Shown here in pieces: positions 3,852 through 5,040 of a stretch of DNA of 5,040 nucleotides. Made by a program: the position numbers and the translations under genes. The stretch covers positions 1 to 5,040 of the forward strand of contig CAJXNF010000250.1 in the NCBI GenBank assembly GCA_913056375.1, in the 5' to 3' direction. The DNA is from an uncultured Pseudomonadota bacterium (GTDB lineage: Bacteria; SAR324; NAC60-12). Under the pieces are notes generated by a model. The model was not told the origin of the DNA. It did not search any database and saw nothing but the letters and a program-made list of their open reading frames with translations. Numbering within the stretch: position 1 is the stretch's first letter; each line of letters starts with the position of its first letter.

Positions 3852-5040
3852 ATGTCACTTCGTGTCAATACTAACGTTCCTGCAATCAATACCCACAGGA
3901 ATTTGACAATCAACAACTCGGAGCAAGCTAAATCCATGGAGCGTTTGGCTTCGGGTTTAAAGATCAACCGCGGTGCTGATGGTCCTGCATCACTAGTGAT
4001 CAGTGAGCGTCTGAGAGCTCAGACAGCGGGTTTGAAGCAAGCGATTGACAACTCAGAAGCAGGTATCTCACTGGTACAAACAGCAGAAGCTGCGTTGGAT
4101 GAAGTCAGCTCTGCATTGATCAACGCACGCCAATTAGCAGTCCACGCAGCCAACGAAGCTGTAAACGATGAGTTCATGCTGCGCGCTGACCAGCAGGAAA
4201 TTGACAACATTCTGGCTACCGTCAATCGGATTGCTCAGAACACTCAATTCGGTAAGAAGAACTTGTTGGATGGTAGTAAGGGCGCAACAGGCGTTGTCTC
4301 TGGGGCAAACTTGGAGTTCGTTGGTGCGACTCAAGCCACGAACAGCTCTGGTCCAACTGGCTACGATGTTGCCATCACGCAAGCAGCTCGCCGTGCACAG
4401 GTAACTGGTACCGTACAACTTACCAACGAGATTATTGATCGTGGTGAGCAAATCACCATCACTGAAGGTGGTCGAACGGTTAATTTTAGAACCATCACCA
4501 ATGCCAATGTCGAGCAGAACATGAACGAACTTGCTCTGGCCATCGAAGAGGCAGGGTTGAATGTTGAACTGGTCCGACCGGATACCAGCGATAGTGACGG
4601 ATTCGCTCCACAAGCTATGACACTTCGACACAAGAATTATGGAAGCGAACATTCATTTCAAGTTACTACCAATACCGCTGGTTTATTTTCCAGTCAATCT
4701 AATGTTCCAGACTGGATCCAAAATGGAATCGATGTACAAGGAGAGATCGCTGGAGAGGAATCGATCGGAAGGGGGCAGGTTTTAACTGGTGGGGTTGGTG
4801 CTGGAGTCGCTGAAGGGATAAGAGTCCTTTACACTGGCGAAAAAGCTCCTGAAGGAGAAGTTGCTGGGACTGTGACTTTCATGCAGAACTCTTTGGAATT
4901 CCATATTGGTCACAATGTACATCACCGGACGAAAGTTTCTTTCAACAGCGTCAAGGCTGCGACTCTGGGGATTGGAATCGATAATCAATCTGATTTTAAA
5001 TCGCTTGCTGATATCAGCGTGATGGACGGGCAAAAAGCTA
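3852..5040 (+). CDS. fliC: Flagellin, copy 3 (3' end outside window)
   Basis: This is a third flagellin paralogue, open from ATG 3852 to the right edge (396 codons); about 90 C-terminal residues are missing by comparison with copy 2. AAGGA lies 6 bases upstream. The first ~200 residues differ from copy 2 at about 23 positions by hand comparison (MSLRVNTNVPAINTHR, MERLASGLKINRGADGPA, NTQFGKKNLLDGSKG). The middle domain is more divergent: TVNFRTITNANVEQN in place of the copy 2 IN motif, TLRHKNYGSEHSFQV, then DWIQNGIDVQGEIAGEE. It lacks both the 58-residue insert of copy 1 and the 26-residue insert of copy 2. At FHIGHNVHHRT it has Val356 (codon 4917-4919) where copies 1 and 2 have Cys. High N-terminal and lower central similarity is the usual pattern for filament paralogues. 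The symbol is at family level. Confidence 0.95.
   Translation, partial: MSLRVNTNVPAINTHRNLTINNSEQAKSMERLASGLKINRGADGPASLVISERLRAQTAGLKQAIDNSEAGISLVQTAEAALDEVSSALINARQLAVHAANEAVNDEFMLRADQQEIDNILATVNRIAQNTQFGKKNLLDGSKGATGVVSGANLEFVGATQATNSSGPTGYDVAITQAARRAQVTGTVQLTNEIIDRGEQITITEGGRTVNFRTITNANVEQNMNELALAIEEAGLNVELVRPDTSDSDGFAPQAMTLRHKNYGSEHSFQVTTNTAGLFSSQSNVPDWIQNGIDVQGEIAGEESIGRGQVLTGGVGAGVAEGIRVLYTGEKAPEGEVAGTVTFMQNSLEFHIGHNVHHRTKVSFNSVKAATLGIGIDNQSDFKSLADISVMDGQKA

Noticed and set aside
4134..4652. Minus-strand open frame of 172 codons inside flagellin copy 3
   Set aside because: It is antisense to a highly conserved flagellin coding region, and similar long antisense frames occur in the other copies.

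Overview
The window is a flagellin gene cluster. Three flagellin paralogues lie head to tail on the + strand: a first copy cut by the left edge (to 1043), a complete 513-residue copy (1558-3099) and a third cut by the right edge (from 3852). Between the first two lies the wreck of a fourth copy (1123-1309), in which the beginning and the end of a flagellin have been joined and then decayed. No hook, cap, chaperone or glycosylation gene is visible, and no RNA gene or CRISPR array. The minus-strand open frames are shadows of the flagellins or of the structured spacers.

The organism is a flagellated Gram-negative-type bacterium of moderate GC content. The flagellins carry a middle domain with a flagellin IN-type motif and a DVAGEINGEE-like segment. 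I associate this with deep-branching Proteobacteria and Nitrospirota-like or magnetotactic lineages, but this is from memory and taxonomy cannot be fixed here.

The paralogues share closely similar D0/D1 ends; copies 2 and 3 are roughly 89% identical over the first ~200 residues by hand comparison. They differ by discrete insertions in the surface-exposed middle: about 58 residues in copy 1 and about 26 in copy 2. Presumably all three co-assemble or alternate in one filament. Copies 1 and 2 keep two matching cysteines, which is unusual for flagellin; copy 3 has lost the first.

The spacers are long (514 and 752 bases) and rich in dyad symmetry. The leaders of copies 2 and 3 share three short boxes in the same order. 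The copy 2 leader also contains an extra 117-base segment bounded by 7-base direct repeats and full of hairpin potential. The 752-base spacer holds a 33-base palindrome, a 21-base palindrome centred 42 bases further on, a recurring GATTATC-type motif and three copies of TAGGTCTA. These look like a regulatory and structural layer that the coding genes do not explain. No convincing sigma-28 or sigma-54 promoter was found by eye.
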